Below, one piece after another: positions 1-7,877 of a stretch of 64,000 nt of DNA (positions are counted from its first letter, which is position 1; the number at the start of each line of letters is the position of its first letter). Made by a program: the position numbers and the translations under genes. This stretch comes from CBDCXF01 sp965223755 (GTDB lineage: Bacteria > Acidobacteriota > Thermoanaerobaculia > Multivoradales > JAHEKO01). The notes below the pieces were generated by a model that saw only the letters and a program-made list of their open reading frames with translations, searched no databases and was not told where the DNA came from. The stretch lies in the NCBI GenBank assembly GCA_965223755.1, contig CBDCXF010000002.1, positions 62,001 to 126,000 on the forward strand, written 5' to 3'.

Positions 1-1
1 C

Positions 2-457
2 CTGTTCGGCTTCCAGGTTGAAGCGCAACTGCGCTCCGGGCTGTTCTTCGGCCTCTCAATGGAAAGCGGAGGCATCGACGGCAAGCGGGTTGTGCTGATT
101 CCGAATGCACCGCCGATCCAGACCAACATTGATGAATCTCTGGACATCGACCCTCTCCGCCTCACCGCGGGCTGGATGTTTCGCAAGGACGAAGCCTGGG
201 CACCGGTGGTCGGACTTGGCTTCACCGACATGGACTTCACCGAAGAAGGTGGCGGCGAGACCCTCGACGGCAGCGGTTCGGGACTGCACTTAATGGGCGG
301 TATCCGCTACCAGCGCGATCGTTTCTCGATCGGCGCCGAGGTCATGTTGACCTCTGCCGAATCCGATGAACTGGCCCAAGGCGGTGTGACCCGAGTTTTC
401 GGTGAAGACGACCTGGGTGGAACCTCGTTCCACCTGGTGGCCCTGTTTCATTTCTAG
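2..457 (+). CDS. C-terminal part of an outer-membrane beta-barrel-like protein (5' end outside window)
   Basis: The frame is open from base 2, so this is the tail of a longer gene whose start lies upstream. Roughly 150 residues are visible. They alternate polar and hydrophobic residues in short strands separated by Gly/Asp-rich turns, and the protein ends in aromatic residues (FHF), the C-terminal pattern of barrels inserted by the BAM complex. It probably sits in the outer membrane as a small OmpA/OmpW-like barrel. I do not recognise a specific family. An internal ATG at 59 also exists, but the continuous coding upstream makes it an unlikely start. The gene ends 75 bp before the acyl-CoA dehydrogenase. 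Confidence 0.6.
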   Translation: MFGFQVEAQLRSGLFFGLSMESGGIDGKRVVLIPNAPPIQTNIDESLDIDPLRLTAGWMFRKDEAWAPVVGLGFTDMDFTEEGGGETLDGSGSGLHLMGGIRYQRDRFSIGAEVMLTSAESDELAQGGVTRVFGEDDLGGTSFHLVALFHF

Positions 458-532
458 GAAGCCGGCCCATCCCGGAAGTAGCCGCTTCCGCACAATCGGC
501 GCGACCGACGCGCCCGCAGGAGTTCGTTTCCC

Positions 533-1717
533 ATGAGCCGCTCTCTGGGCGTCGATTTTCTCTCCATTGAACCGCTTCTCTCCGAGGAAGAACGCCTGGT
601 CGCCGAAACCGTCCGCGAGTGGGTGGATGACCGAGTACGCCCGATCATCGAAGAGTGCCATCAGGAGGCGCGCTTTCCCAAAGAACTGATCCCCGAAATG
701 GCCGAACTCAATCTGTTCGGTTCGACCATCGACGAGTACGGCCTGCCCGGCCTCAACAACGTCGCCTACGGTTTGACTATGCAGGAACTGGAACGCGGCG
801 ACTCGGGCTTGCGCAGCTTTGCTTCGGTGCAGAGTGCCTTGGTCATGTACCCGATCTACGCCTTCGGATCGCAAGAGCAAAAGGACAAGTGGATTCCGGC
901 CCTGGGGAGCGGCAAGGCGATCGGCTGTTTCGGCCTCACTGAACCAGATTTCGGATCCAATCCGGGCGGCATGCGCACGACCGCCGTCCAAGACGGCAAC
1001 GAGTGGGTTCTCAATGGCGCCAAGCAGTGGATCACCAACGGCTCGATCGCCGATGTCGCGGTGGTCTGGGCGCGAACGGACGACGGAATTCGCGGTTTCA
1101 TCGTCGAGGCCGGAACGCCCGGCTTCACTGCTCCCGAGCAGCACGGCAAGTTCTCGTTGCGCGCCTCGGTGACCTCCGAGCTGGGTTTTTCCGACTGCCG
1201 CATCCCTGCCGACAACCTCTTGCCCAAGACCGAGGGAGTCAAGAACGCGCTGATGTGTCTCACCCAGGCGCGTTACGGCATCGCCTGGGGAGGACTGGGC
1301 GCCGCCATCGATTGCTACCAGACGGCGCTCGACTACACCAAGGAGCGCATCCAGTTCGCCGGCCAACCCATCGCCAGCCACCAACTGGTTCAGGACAAAC
1401 TGGTGTGGATGCTGTCGGAGATCACCAAGGGCCAGCTCGTCGCTTTGCAAATGGGCCGACTCAAGGATCAGGGCAAGATCAAGCACTATCAAGTGTCGTT
1501 CGGCAAACGCAACAACGTCTGGGTGGCGCGCGAGTGCGCCAAGATCGCCCGGGACCTGCTCGGAGCCAACGGCATCGTCGATGACTACCCCGTGATCCGC
1601 CACATGCTCAATATCGAGTCGGTCTACACCTACGAGGGAACCCACGACATCCACGGGTTGATCATCGGCGCCGAAATCACCGGCATCCCGTCGTTCAACC
1701 CGCCGCTCAAGGATTGA
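533..1717 (+). CDS. gcdH: Glutaryl-CoA dehydrogenase-type acyl-CoA dehydrogenase
   Basis: FAD-dependent acyl-CoA dehydrogenase of 394 aa, the usual family length. Family members oxidise and decarboxylate glutaryl-CoA to crotonyl-CoA in lysine/tryptophan and aromatic catabolism. Visible landmarks are the DSGLRS-FASVQS segment, GCFGLTEPDFGS (FAD/substrate loop), the RNNVWVAREC helix and YEGTHDIH near residue 367, where Glu368 matches the catalytic base of human GCDH. This last segment and the SVQS region are closer to GCDH than to medium- or short-chain dehydrogenases. The stop codon overlaps a possible TTG start of glpX, so the two may be co-transcribed. Substrate is inferred from family resemblance only. 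Confidence 0.88.
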   Translation: MSRSLGVDFLSIEPLLSEEERLVAETVREWVDDRVRPIIEECHQEARFPKELIPEMAELNLFGSTIDEYGLPGLNNVAYGLTMQELERGDSGLRSFASVQSALVMYPIYAFGSQEQKDKWIPALGSGKAIGCFGLTEPDFGSNPGGMRTTAVQDGNEWVLNGAKQWITNGSIADVAVVWARTDDGIRGFIVEAGTPGFTAPEQHGKFSLRASVTSELGFSDCRIPADNLLPKTEGVKNALMCLTQARYGIAWGGLGAAIDCYQTALDYTKERIQFAGQPIASHQLVQDKLVWMLSEITKGQLVALQMGRLKDQGKIKHYQVSFGKRNNVWVARECAKIARDLLGANGIVDDYPVIRHMLNIESVYTYEGTHDIHGLIIGAEITGIPSFNPPLKD

Positions 1718-1719
1718 AT

Positions 1720-2688
1720 ATGGCTTTCCCCACCGAAGACCTGATTGAAGTCGTCGAATTGGCCGCAATTGCTGCTGCCGATTGGACCGGCTTGGGTAAC
1801 GGCGAAGCGGCGGACCACGCCGCCGTCGAAGCGATGCGCGAGCGTCTCGGCGACCTCAACGTTCGCGGGCGTGTGGTGATTGGCGAAGGCGAGCGCGACG
1901 AAGCGCCGATGCTGTACGTCGGGGAAGAATTCGGAGCCGGCGGGGCCGACTCACAGCAGGTCGACATTGCCGTCGACCCGCTTGAAGGCACCAACTTGTG
2001 TGCCTACGACCGCCCCGGCGCGACTGCTGTCTTGGCGGCCTCAAGCCGTGGCGGCCTATTGCACGCCCCGGATATCTACATGGAGAAGCTCATCGTCGGT
2101 GCCGAGGCCAGAGATGCAGTCGATCTCGACGCGTCGGTCGCCGAAAACATCCACGCCATCGCCAACGCCCACGACGTCGAGGTCCGGCAGATGACCGTGG
2201 TCGTTCTCGAGCGCGAGCGACACCAACAATTGATCGCTGACTTGCGGGCGACCGGAGTGCGCGTGCAACTGATCGGAGACGGTGACCTCTCGGCTGGCAT
2301 TTCTGTCGCCGTCCCCGGCACCGGCGTTTATGCAGTTTTCGGTATCGGCGGAGCGCCGGAGGGCGTCCTCACCGCCGCTGCCATGCGCTGCCTCGGTGGA
2401 GAGATCTTCGGCCGGCTGGCGCCGCTCAACCCCGCTCAACAACAACGCGTCCGCGATCTCGGCCTAGAATCCGAGCTGGATCGCATCTACAGCAGTGCGG
2501 AATTGGCCTCCGGGGATGAAGTCGGCTTTTTCTGCGCCGGCGTCACCGACGGGCCGGTGGTGCGCGGCGTGCGCGCGGCCGGCACCGGCCATCGAGTCCA
2601 CACCCTGGTCATGCACTCGGGCGTCGACCGGCTGCGCTTCGTGGATTCGATTCATCCTTTTTCCGCTTATCACGCCCCGGTTTGGTAG
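1720..2688 (+). CDS. glpX: Fructose-1,6-bisphosphatase class II (GlpX)
   Basis: Cytosolic metal-dependent phosphatase that hydrolyses fructose 1,6-bisphosphate in gluconeogenesis. The protein is 322 aa from the ATG at 1720, close to E. coli GlpX. The acidic metal ligands are in place: Asp32, Glu56 in the GEGERDEAPM motif, and Asp86/Glu89 in DPLEGTN. A later GGAPEGV segment carries the conserved C-terminal Glu. A TTG at 1714 in the same frame overlaps the gcdH stop and would add two residues. The ATG is chosen because it restores the usual N-terminus. No other FBPase is visible in the window. Function is secure from the motifs, while the link to gcdH is positional only. Confidence 0.92.
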   Translation: MAFPTEDLIEVVELAAIAAADWTGLGNGEAADHAAVEAMRERLGDLNVRGRVVIGEGERDEAPMLYVGEEFGAGGADSQQVDIAVDPLEGTNLCAYDRPGATAVLAASSRGGLLHAPDIYMEKLIVGAEARDAVDLDASVAENIHAIANAHDVEVRQMTVVVLERERHQQLIADLRATGVRVQLIGDGDLSAGISVAVPGTGVYAVFGIGGAPEGVLTAAAMRCLGGEIFGRLAPLNPAQQQRVRDLGLESELDRIYSSAELASGDEVGFFCAGVTDGPVVRGVRAAGTGHRVHTLVMHSGVDRLRFVDSIHPFSAYHAPVW

Positions 2689-2698
2689 CCAACCCACC

Positions 2699-2958
2699 AA
2701 ATGTCATCCCCGCGGGAGGGCGTGTGCGGGGCGGGGATCTCGGGGCGGATTACTCGGTCGTCTTGAGCGACCGAAGCAAAGCGAAGGGAGTCGAAAGACC
2801 TGGGAGGTGGCTGATCACCTGCTCTCCCCCTCCCAGATCCCTCGACTTCGCTCGGGATGACGTACATTGTCATCCCCGCGGTTGGTGGGTGTGGGGCGGG
2901 GATCCCGGCCCCCCTCTCCAACCCCCGCCGGGACGAGGTTGTCGTATTCCTCGCACCA
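2699..2958. repeat. Dispersed palindromic repeats (families A and B) between glpX and the M16 protease
   Basis: This 347-bp gap holds no gene. It carries two copies of a GTCATCCCCGCGG-initiated, G-rich element (from about 2702 and 2870) around a second element (about 2759-2862) that begins GTCTTGAGCGACCGAAG and ends CTCGACTTCGCTCGGGATGAC, whose ends are partly complementary. Related copies recur at 5890-6182, 23160-23365 and 61735-61806. They are REP/MITE-like non-coding repeats. I cannot tell whether they move, fold as RNA, or bind protein. Confidence 0.7.
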
Positions 2959-3035
2959 AAACATCCACCTACCCCCATCGTATCTAGGCTGAGCCCTGCA
3001 GGAAGCGGCTCATCCCAAAAGAAGGAGAAAAGGAA

Positions 3036-5795
3036 ATGAACAAGCGGTGTCGCCACGCGCGGATGGCTTTGTCCGCCATCTTGGTCCTCGGCCTCGCCTC
3101 CGACGCGATGGCCCAGCAAGACTTCAACCCCGACGATGTGCGGATTCCCTACCAAAAAATCGTCCTCGACAACGGCTTTACCGTCCTCGTGCATGAGGAC
3201 CACAGCGTACCGATCGTCGCCGTCAACATGTGGTACCACGTCGGTTCACGCAATGAGAAGCGCGGACGCACCGGTTTCGCCCATCTCTTCGAGCACTTCT
3301 TTTTCAACGGCAGCGAGAACCACCCCTTCGGGTTCCGCGAGGCCATGGACGACATCGGCGCCAACAACCGCAACGGCACCACCAACACCGATCGCACCAA
3401 TTTCTTCGAAGACGTCCCGGTTTCGGCTCTCGAGCGCACCCTCTTCCTGGAGTCCGACCGACTCGGATTTCTCGCTGGATACATCAATGAAGAAATGCTC
3501 GAACGCGAACGCGGCGTGGTGCAGAACGAAAAACGACAGGGCGAGAACCAACCCTATGGCCGCGTCTTCGGCCGCATCGTCGAGTCGATCTACCCTTACT
3601 CGCACCCCTATAGCTGGTCGACGATCGGCAAAATGGAAGACCTCAACGCCGCCACCATTGAAGACATTCAAGAGTGGTACGCGAGCTACTACGGCCCCAA
3701 CAACTGCGTCATGGCGCTGGCCGGCGACATCACCAAAGAGCAGGCCGAGGAACTGGCCAACAAGTACTTCGCCGAGATTCCACCCGGACCGCCGATTCAA
3801 AAGTACGGCGCCTGGGTGCCCAGCTTCGACGCCAACGTCCGCGACGAAATGCAGGATCGGGTGCCGCAAGCCCGCATCTACCGCGTCTACCACTTGCCGC
3901 CTTGGGGTGAACGCGAACTGCACGACCTCGAGCTCTACGCCCAGGTCTTGAGTGGCAGCAAGAGCGCCCGCCTGGACCGCAGTCTGGTATTCGAAAAGGA
4001 ACTCGCTACCCAGGTGACCTCCTTCGTGTGGGACAAGGAAATGGGCAGCAACCTTTTCGTCATCGTCACCGTCAAGCCTGGAGCCGACGTCGCCGAGGCG
4101 GAGCGCGCGATGGATGAGGTCATTTCGACGCTGATCGAGGAAGGCCCTTCCGCCGGTGAGCTGCAGCGCGCGCAGTCGCGCATCTTGTCGGGCTTCCTGC
4201 GCGGCACCGAGAGGCTGGGTGGATTTGGCGGACGCTCCGACATCCTCGCCGAGAGCGAAACCTACGGCGGCGATCCCGAGGCCTACTTGACCCGACTCAC
4301 CAACCTGATGGCCGCCCGTCCGGGTCAGGTCCAAGAAAGCAGCAGCAAGTGGCTCGACGCGCACCATTACACCCTCACCGTCCTCCCCTATCCGGACTTG
4401 GCCGCATCCGGCGATGGCTATGACCGTTCGACGGTGCCCGAACTCGGAGAGGCCGGCGAGGTCACGTTTCCGGAGGTGCAGCGCGCCAGCCTCAGCAACG
4501 GCTTGGAAGTTGTCCTCTTGGAGCGCCACACTGCGCCCTTGGTCAACATGACTCTGGCAGTCGACGCCGGCTACGCCGCCGATCCCGACGGCGCGGCCGG
4601 TCTGGCGTCATTGGCGCTGGATCTCATGGACGAGGGCACCGCCAGCCGCGACGCGTTCGCCATCGTTGACGAACTCGATGCTCTGGGCGCTTCGATTTCC
4701 ACCGGCAGCGCCCTCGACCAATCCTTCGTTAGGCTGCGTGCGCTGTCGCTCAATCTCGCTCCAGCCCTCGATATCTACGCAGACGTCATCCAGAATCCGT
4801 CCTTCCCGACCGACATGGTGGCCATCAACAAGCAACGCCGGGTGGCCACCATCGGGCAGGAAAAGGCGCAGCCGATCAACGCTGCCTTGCGCGTCACTCC
4901 CAAGCTGCTCTACGGCGAAGGACATTCCTACTCCAATCCTCTGACCGGTTCCGGATTCGAGTCCACCGTCGAAGCGATCGATCGCGACGACCTCAGCCAG
5001 TGGCACCAAGCTTGGTTTCACCCCAACAACTCGACCCTCATTGTGGCCGGAGATACCACTCTTGAAGAGCTGCTTCCGCAGCTCGAATCGGCATTCGGAA
5101 ACTGGCCGATGGGTGAGGCGCCCAGCAAGTCCGTCAGCGAAGTGGGGACGGCGTCCACCGGCAAAGTCTTTCTCCTCGACAAGCCGGACGCCCCGCAGTC
5201 GGTGATCGTCGCCGCCCATGTCTCCGAACCAGGCGGCCTCGACGAAGACCTGGCGATGGAAACCGTCATCCGCAACTTCGGCCGCATGTCGACTTCGCGC
5301 CTCAACCGCAATCTGCGACTCGACAAACATTGGAGCTATGGTTCGTTCGGCCTGTTGTGGGATGCGCGCGGTCAGCGTCCCTTTGTGGTCGTCGCGCCGG
5401 TGCAGTCGGACAAGACCAAGGAAGCCATGGTCGAGGTGCTCAAAGAGATCAACGATATCGCCGGCGACCGACCGGTGGTCGGCGAGGAATACGACAGCAT
5501 CATGCGCAACATGACGCTCCGACTCCCCGGTCGCTATGAAACGCTGGCGTCGCTCGAAGGCGCTGCCATTGACCTCGTCAACTACGGCTACGATCCGGAG
5601 TACTTCTACAACTACTCGGCCAACGTCAGCGGCCTGCGAGAGGACGACCTCGCCGCCGCAGCCGCCAAGTTCATCCGCCCTGACGAGCTGTTTTGGGTCG
5701 TCATCGGCGACCTCGCACAAGTCGAAAGCGGAGTGCGCGAACTCGACTTCGGCAAGGTGGTGCGCCTCGACGCCGACGGCAATCCGACGGAGTGA
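3036..5795 (+). CDS. Secreted M16-family zinc metalloprotease (pitrilysin/insulinase type)
   Basis: 919-aa protease with an N-terminal signal peptide ending near residue 26 (AMAQ), so it is probably periplasmic. The inverted zinc motif HLFEH lies at residues 83-87, with the downstream Glu of VVQNE at about 165 as third ligand, as in active M16 subunits. The protein holds two tandem M16 halves. The second half (from about residue 480) has the fold-like repeats LDLMDEGTASRD and AHVSEPGG but no HxxEH, the usual arrangement in which only the first half is catalytic. The start is supported by AAGGAGAAAAGG just upstream. Expected role is degradation of small peptides in the cell envelope. Substrate unknown. 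Confidence 0.9.
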   Translation: MNKRCRHARMALSAILVLGLASDAMAQQDFNPDDVRIPYQKIVLDNGFTVLVHEDHSVPIVAVNMWYHVGSRNEKRGRTGFAHLFEHFFFNGSENHPFGFREAMDDIGANNRNGTTNTDRTNFFEDVPVSALERTLFLESDRLGFLAGYINEEMLERERGVVQNEKRQGENQPYGRVFGRIVESIYPYSHPYSWSTIGKMEDLNAATIEDIQEWYASYYGPNNCVMALAGDITKEQAEELANKYFAEIPPGPPIQKYGAWVPSFDANVRDEMQDRVPQARIYRVYHLPPWGERELHDLELYAQVLSGSKSARLDRSLVFEKELATQVTSFVWDKEMGSNLFVIVTVKPGADVAEAERAMDEVISTLIEEGPSAGELQRAQSRILSGFLRGTERLGGFGGRSDILAESETYGGDPEAYLTRLTNLMAARPGQVQESSSKWLDAHHYTLTVLPYPDLAASGDGYDRSTVPELGEAGEVTFPEVQRASLSNGLEVVLLERHTAPLVNMTLAVDAGYAADPDGAAGLASLALDLMDEGTASRDAFAIVDELDALGASISTGSALDQSFVRLRALSLNLAPALDIYADVIQNPSFPTDMVAINKQRRVATIGQEKAQPINAALRVTPKLLYGEGHSYSNPLTGSGFESTVEAIDRDDLSQWHQAWFHPNNSTLIVAGDTTLEELLPQLESAFGNWPMGEAPSKSVSEVGTASTGKVFLLDKPDAPQSVIVAAHVSEPGGLDEDLAMETVIRNFGRMSTSRLNRNLRLDKHWSYGSFGLLWDARGQRPFVVVAPVQSDKTKEAMVEVLKEINDIAGDRPVVGEEYDSIMRNMTLRLPGRYETLASLEGAAIDLVNYGYDPEYFYNYSANVSGLREDDLAAAAAKFIRPDELFWVVIGDLAQVESGVRELDFGKVVRLDADGNPTE

Positions 5796-5835
5796 TCCCG
5801 GCCCCCCGACGCCCAGAACGCCGATCATTCTCGGT

Positions 5836-6268
5836 TGTAGGGGAGCCCCTTGTGGGCTCCCTTGGGCGAGGATCAGCCCCGCCTCTACCCATGTCATCTT
5901 GAGCGAGCCGCGAAACGGCGAGTCGAAGGATTTGGGGATGGGCGGTTGGAAGGTCGATCGAGCCTTGGGCTGCAACACCCCCACCCAGATCCCTCGACTC
6001 CGCTCGGGATGACATTGAGGTGTCGCGCTGCGAGGGTAATGCGGGATCTGGAAGACAAGGCCCTTCCCTATCGTCGTTGTCGTCTTGAGCGACCGAGCGT
6101 AGCGAGGGAGTCGAAAGACCTGGGGGTGGGAGGTTTGAGACCACCCCAACCCATCCCCTTCGACTGCGCTCGGGACGACATTGGGGTCGTAGGGGAGCCC
6201 CTTGCGGGCTCCCTAGGACGGGCGAGCTCGCCCTGAGCGGCGGCGTCCAAGGGCCCCGCCCCTACGAG
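5836..6268. repeat. Cluster of dispersed palindromic repeats (families B and C) between the M16 protease and dcd
   Basis: No gene is visible in this 499-bp gap. It contains family C elements starting GTAGGGGAGCCCC at 5837 and 6188, each a short inverted repeat (GGGAGCC...GGCTCCC) followed by a second inverted segment ending CCGCC(C)CTAC. It also has two family B elements at about 5890-6013 and 6079-6182. The elements lie head to tail, which suggests repeated insertion into the same intergenic space. Family C also appears inside the gene at 12796-13779 and as three inverted copies at 63103-63209. Confidence 0.7.
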
Positions 6269-6294
6269 GCACGTTCAGCGGGTAAGATCCCGCC

Positions 6295-6783
6295 ATGATC
6301 AAACCCGACCGCTGGATCCGCCAATGGGGTGAAAAAGGCGGCGCGGACCCGTTCACGCCCGAGCAGGTCAACGCCGCCAGCTACGACGTTCGCGTCAGCG
6401 ACCACTGGATCTGCCCCACCCGCGACCCGGCCGAATTCACTAGCGAAGCAGTCAAGCTTTTTCCCGGCGAGGTCGTGCTCGCCTCGACCATGGAGTACGT
6501 CAAGATTCCACGCGATGTCGCCTGCGATCTGAAGCTCAAATCCACCCTCGGGCGGCTGTGGATCAACCACTCTCTCGCCGGTTGGTGCGACCCGGGTTTC
6601 GAAGGTCAGATCACCCTCGAACTGCAGAACCTCGGCCCGGAACCCTTCGTTCTCGATGCCGGGCGGCGCATCGCCCAACTCATCTTCATCGCCATGGAAG
6701 AAGAGCCGGAAGTTGCCTACGGCGAAGAGGGTTCGGGAAGTCACTATCAGGGACAGACCGGGACGACGAAAGCGAGAGCCTAA
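6295..6783 (+). CDS. dcd: dCTP deaminase
   Basis: Trimeric dUTPase-fold enzyme that deaminates dCTP to dUTP for dTTP synthesis. At 162 aa it is slightly shorter than the E. coli enzyme. The conserved blocks are NAASYDVRV, KSTLGRL, GWCDPGFEGQITLEL (the Glu of LEL corresponds to the catalytic Glu of the family) and RIAQLIF. The C-terminal tail GSHYQGQ closes over the nucleotide in homologues. Residues alone do not exclude a bifunctional deaminase/dUTPase. It is preceded by repeat-rich DNA and followed by the leader region of the proB operon, so it is probably its own transcription unit. Confidence 0.88.
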   Translation: MIKPDRWIRQWGEKGGADPFTPEQVNAASYDVRVSDHWICPTRDPAEFTSEAVKLFPGEVVLASTMEYVKIPRDVACDLKLKSTLGRLWINHSLAGWCDPGFEGQITLELQNLGPEPFVLDAGRRIAQLIFIAMEEEPEVAYGEEGSGSHYQGQTGTTKARA

Positions 6784-6853
6784 AAGGCGACCGCCAAAAT
6801 TGAGCCACGAACGGGGTTGCCTCTTTTCATCGGCCTTCAGTAGGATCGCGCCC

Positions 6854-6952
6854 GTGCCTAGCTCCTCGACGCGAAACCTGTTCGGCTCCACCCGTCTGCG
6901 ACGCGTGCGACGTTCATCGCTGCATCTCCAGGGAGCTAGCGTAAGCCCGTAG
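6854..6952 (+). CDS. Arginine-rich leader peptide (32 aa)
   Basis: Short reading frame with a GTG start, preceded by AGGA at 6842-6845 (8-nt spacing), ending at TAG 6950-6952. It encodes 32 residues including six Arg, five of them within codons 14-20 (R-L-R-R-V-R-R), immediately upstream of the attenuator arms and 70 bp before proB. Arg codons used are CGA, CGC and CGT. Only two Pro codons occur, neither near the stall zone, so arginine rather than proline charging is the likely signal. No function is expected for the peptide itself. The small size means coding cannot be proved from composition, and the call rests on placement, RBS and codon content. Confidence 0.7.
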   Translation: MPSSSTRNLFGSTRLRRVRRSSLHLQGASVSP

Positions 6953-6976
6953 TTCACAACCAAAATCGTGGATCAG

Positions 6977-7009
6977 GAGCCCCTAGCTCAGCTAGGGGCT
7001 CTTTTTTTT
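6977..7009 (+). terminator. Intrinsic terminator in the proB leader
   Basis: Perfect 11-bp stem GAGCCCCTAGC / GCTAGGGGCTC with a TCA loop, followed by eight T residues (7002-7009). It lies only 13 bp before the proB start and upstream of its RBS (AGGAG 7013-7017), so it cannot serve dcd efficiently and is placed as an attenuator terminator. Confidence 0.9.
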
Positions 7010-7022
7010 GTCAGGAGAACTT

Positions 7023-7877
7023 ATGAACACGAATGTCGCAAAGATCGAGACCGACCACATACAGACCCGAGAGCGAGTCCTCTCGGCGCGACGCATTGTG
7101 ATCAAGATCGGCTCGGGCGTTCTGTTCGGCAAAGATCGTTCCGTCGAATCGCAGATTCGCTGCTACGCCGCCACGGCCGCAGGCTCACTTCAAAACGGGC
7201 GACAAGTTGTATTGGTGACTTCCGGTGCGGTTCGAACCGGCTGCGACTTGATGGGAATATCGCCTCAGAATCTGGACAGCACCGACCACTCCACCGCCGC
7301 GGCTCTGGGGCAGAGCCGCTTGGTCGCTTCGTTCTACAGAACGCTATCCGCCGCCGGCGTGCGGTGCGGACAGCTCTTGGTTTCGCGCCGAGACATCGAC
7401 GAGACCACGCGCAAGCTCGACTTACTGGCGACGATCGAGAGCATGCTCCAACGCGACGTCCTCCCTTTGGTCAATGAGAATGACGCCCTGACTCATGGCC
7501 GCGGTGACGACGCGTTTCTCGACAACGACTCGCTCGCGGCCTCCCTCGCCATCGCACTCAATGCCGACCTCTTGATCCTCTTGACTTCGGTGGCGGGGAT
7601 CTTCTTTCGCGATCCCATCGCATCACCATCGGCCCAGATCGTCCCTATTCTGGACGAAAGTCAACCCGTCATCATCGAAGGCAACACGACTTCGATCGGT
7701 GGGCGCGGCGGCATCCAAAGCAAAATCCGATCGGCTGTGCTTGCGAGTCGTCACGGGTGCGCGGCGGTGATCGCCAACGGGGAAAATCCGGCCACGCTCT
7801 CCCACGTACTCGCCGGCGAAACCATCGGGACTTGGGTACCGCCATTGATCTCCAACCAAAAAAGGGGCGTGCAATGA
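7023..7877 (+). CDS. proB: Glutamate 5-kinase, PUA-less
   Basis: First enzyme of proline synthesis: ATP-dependent phosphorylation of glutamate at the gamma carboxyl. Amino-acid-kinase fold with IKIGSGVLF (lysine-containing nucleotide loop), VTSGAVRTG and the family signature FLDNDSLAA. At 284 aa it ends after the kinase domain, so the C-terminal PUA domain of E. coli ProB is absent, as in many bacteria. ATG 7023 is chosen for its AGGAG 6-nt upstream; a longer in-frame start would run into the terminator. The last bases overlap the proA start (ATGA). It shares a fold with ArgB, but the FxDND signature and the adjacent proA favour ProB. Confidence 0.87.
   Translation: MNTNVAKIETDHIQTRERVLSARRIVIKIGSGVLFGKDRSVESQIRCYAATAAGSLQNGRQVVLVTSGAVRTGCDLMGISPQNLDSTDHSTAAALGQSRLVASFYRTLSAAGVRCGQLLVSRRDIDETTRKLDLLATIESMLQRDVLPLVNENDALTHGRGDDAFLDNDSLAASLAIALNADLLILLTSVAGIFFRDPIASPSAQIVPILDESQPVIIEGNTTSIGGRGGIQSKIRSAVLASRHGCAAVIANGENPATLSHVLAGETIGTWVPPLISNQKRGVQ

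Larger units (their letters stand above)
6842..7009 (+). promoter_or_regulatory. Ribosome-mediated attenuator of the proB-proA-argG-argH operon
   Basis: Three segments can pair in mutually exclusive ways. CTAGCTCC (6858-6865) is complementary to GGAGCTAG (6932-6939). The same GAGCTAG (6933-6939) is complementary to CTAGCTC (6983-6989), which is part of the 5' arm of a perfect intrinsic terminator (6977-7001 plus U-run). The middle segment falls at codons 27-29 of an Arg-rich leader peptide whose stop is 6950-6952. A ribosome that finishes the peptide would cover the middle segment and let the terminator form. A ribosome stalled on the Arg codons at 6893-6913 would leave it free to break the terminator. 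The pairing is seen and the regulatory logic is inferred. Confidence 0.75.

Noticed and set aside
290..1768. Long minus-strand open frame opposite glutaryl-CoA dehydrogenase
   Set aside because: It is antisense to a gene with clear catalytic motifs. The translated sequence has no recognisable domain and reflects codon bias on the other strand.
3246..6149. Two long minus-strand open frames opposite the M16 protease
   Set aside because: Both are complementary to an intact, well-conserved protease and show low-complexity shadow composition.
6842..7009. T-box or metabolite riboswitch upstream of proB
   Set aside because: I found no T-box consensus or specifier loop. The coding leader with Arg codons and alternative pairing explains the region better.
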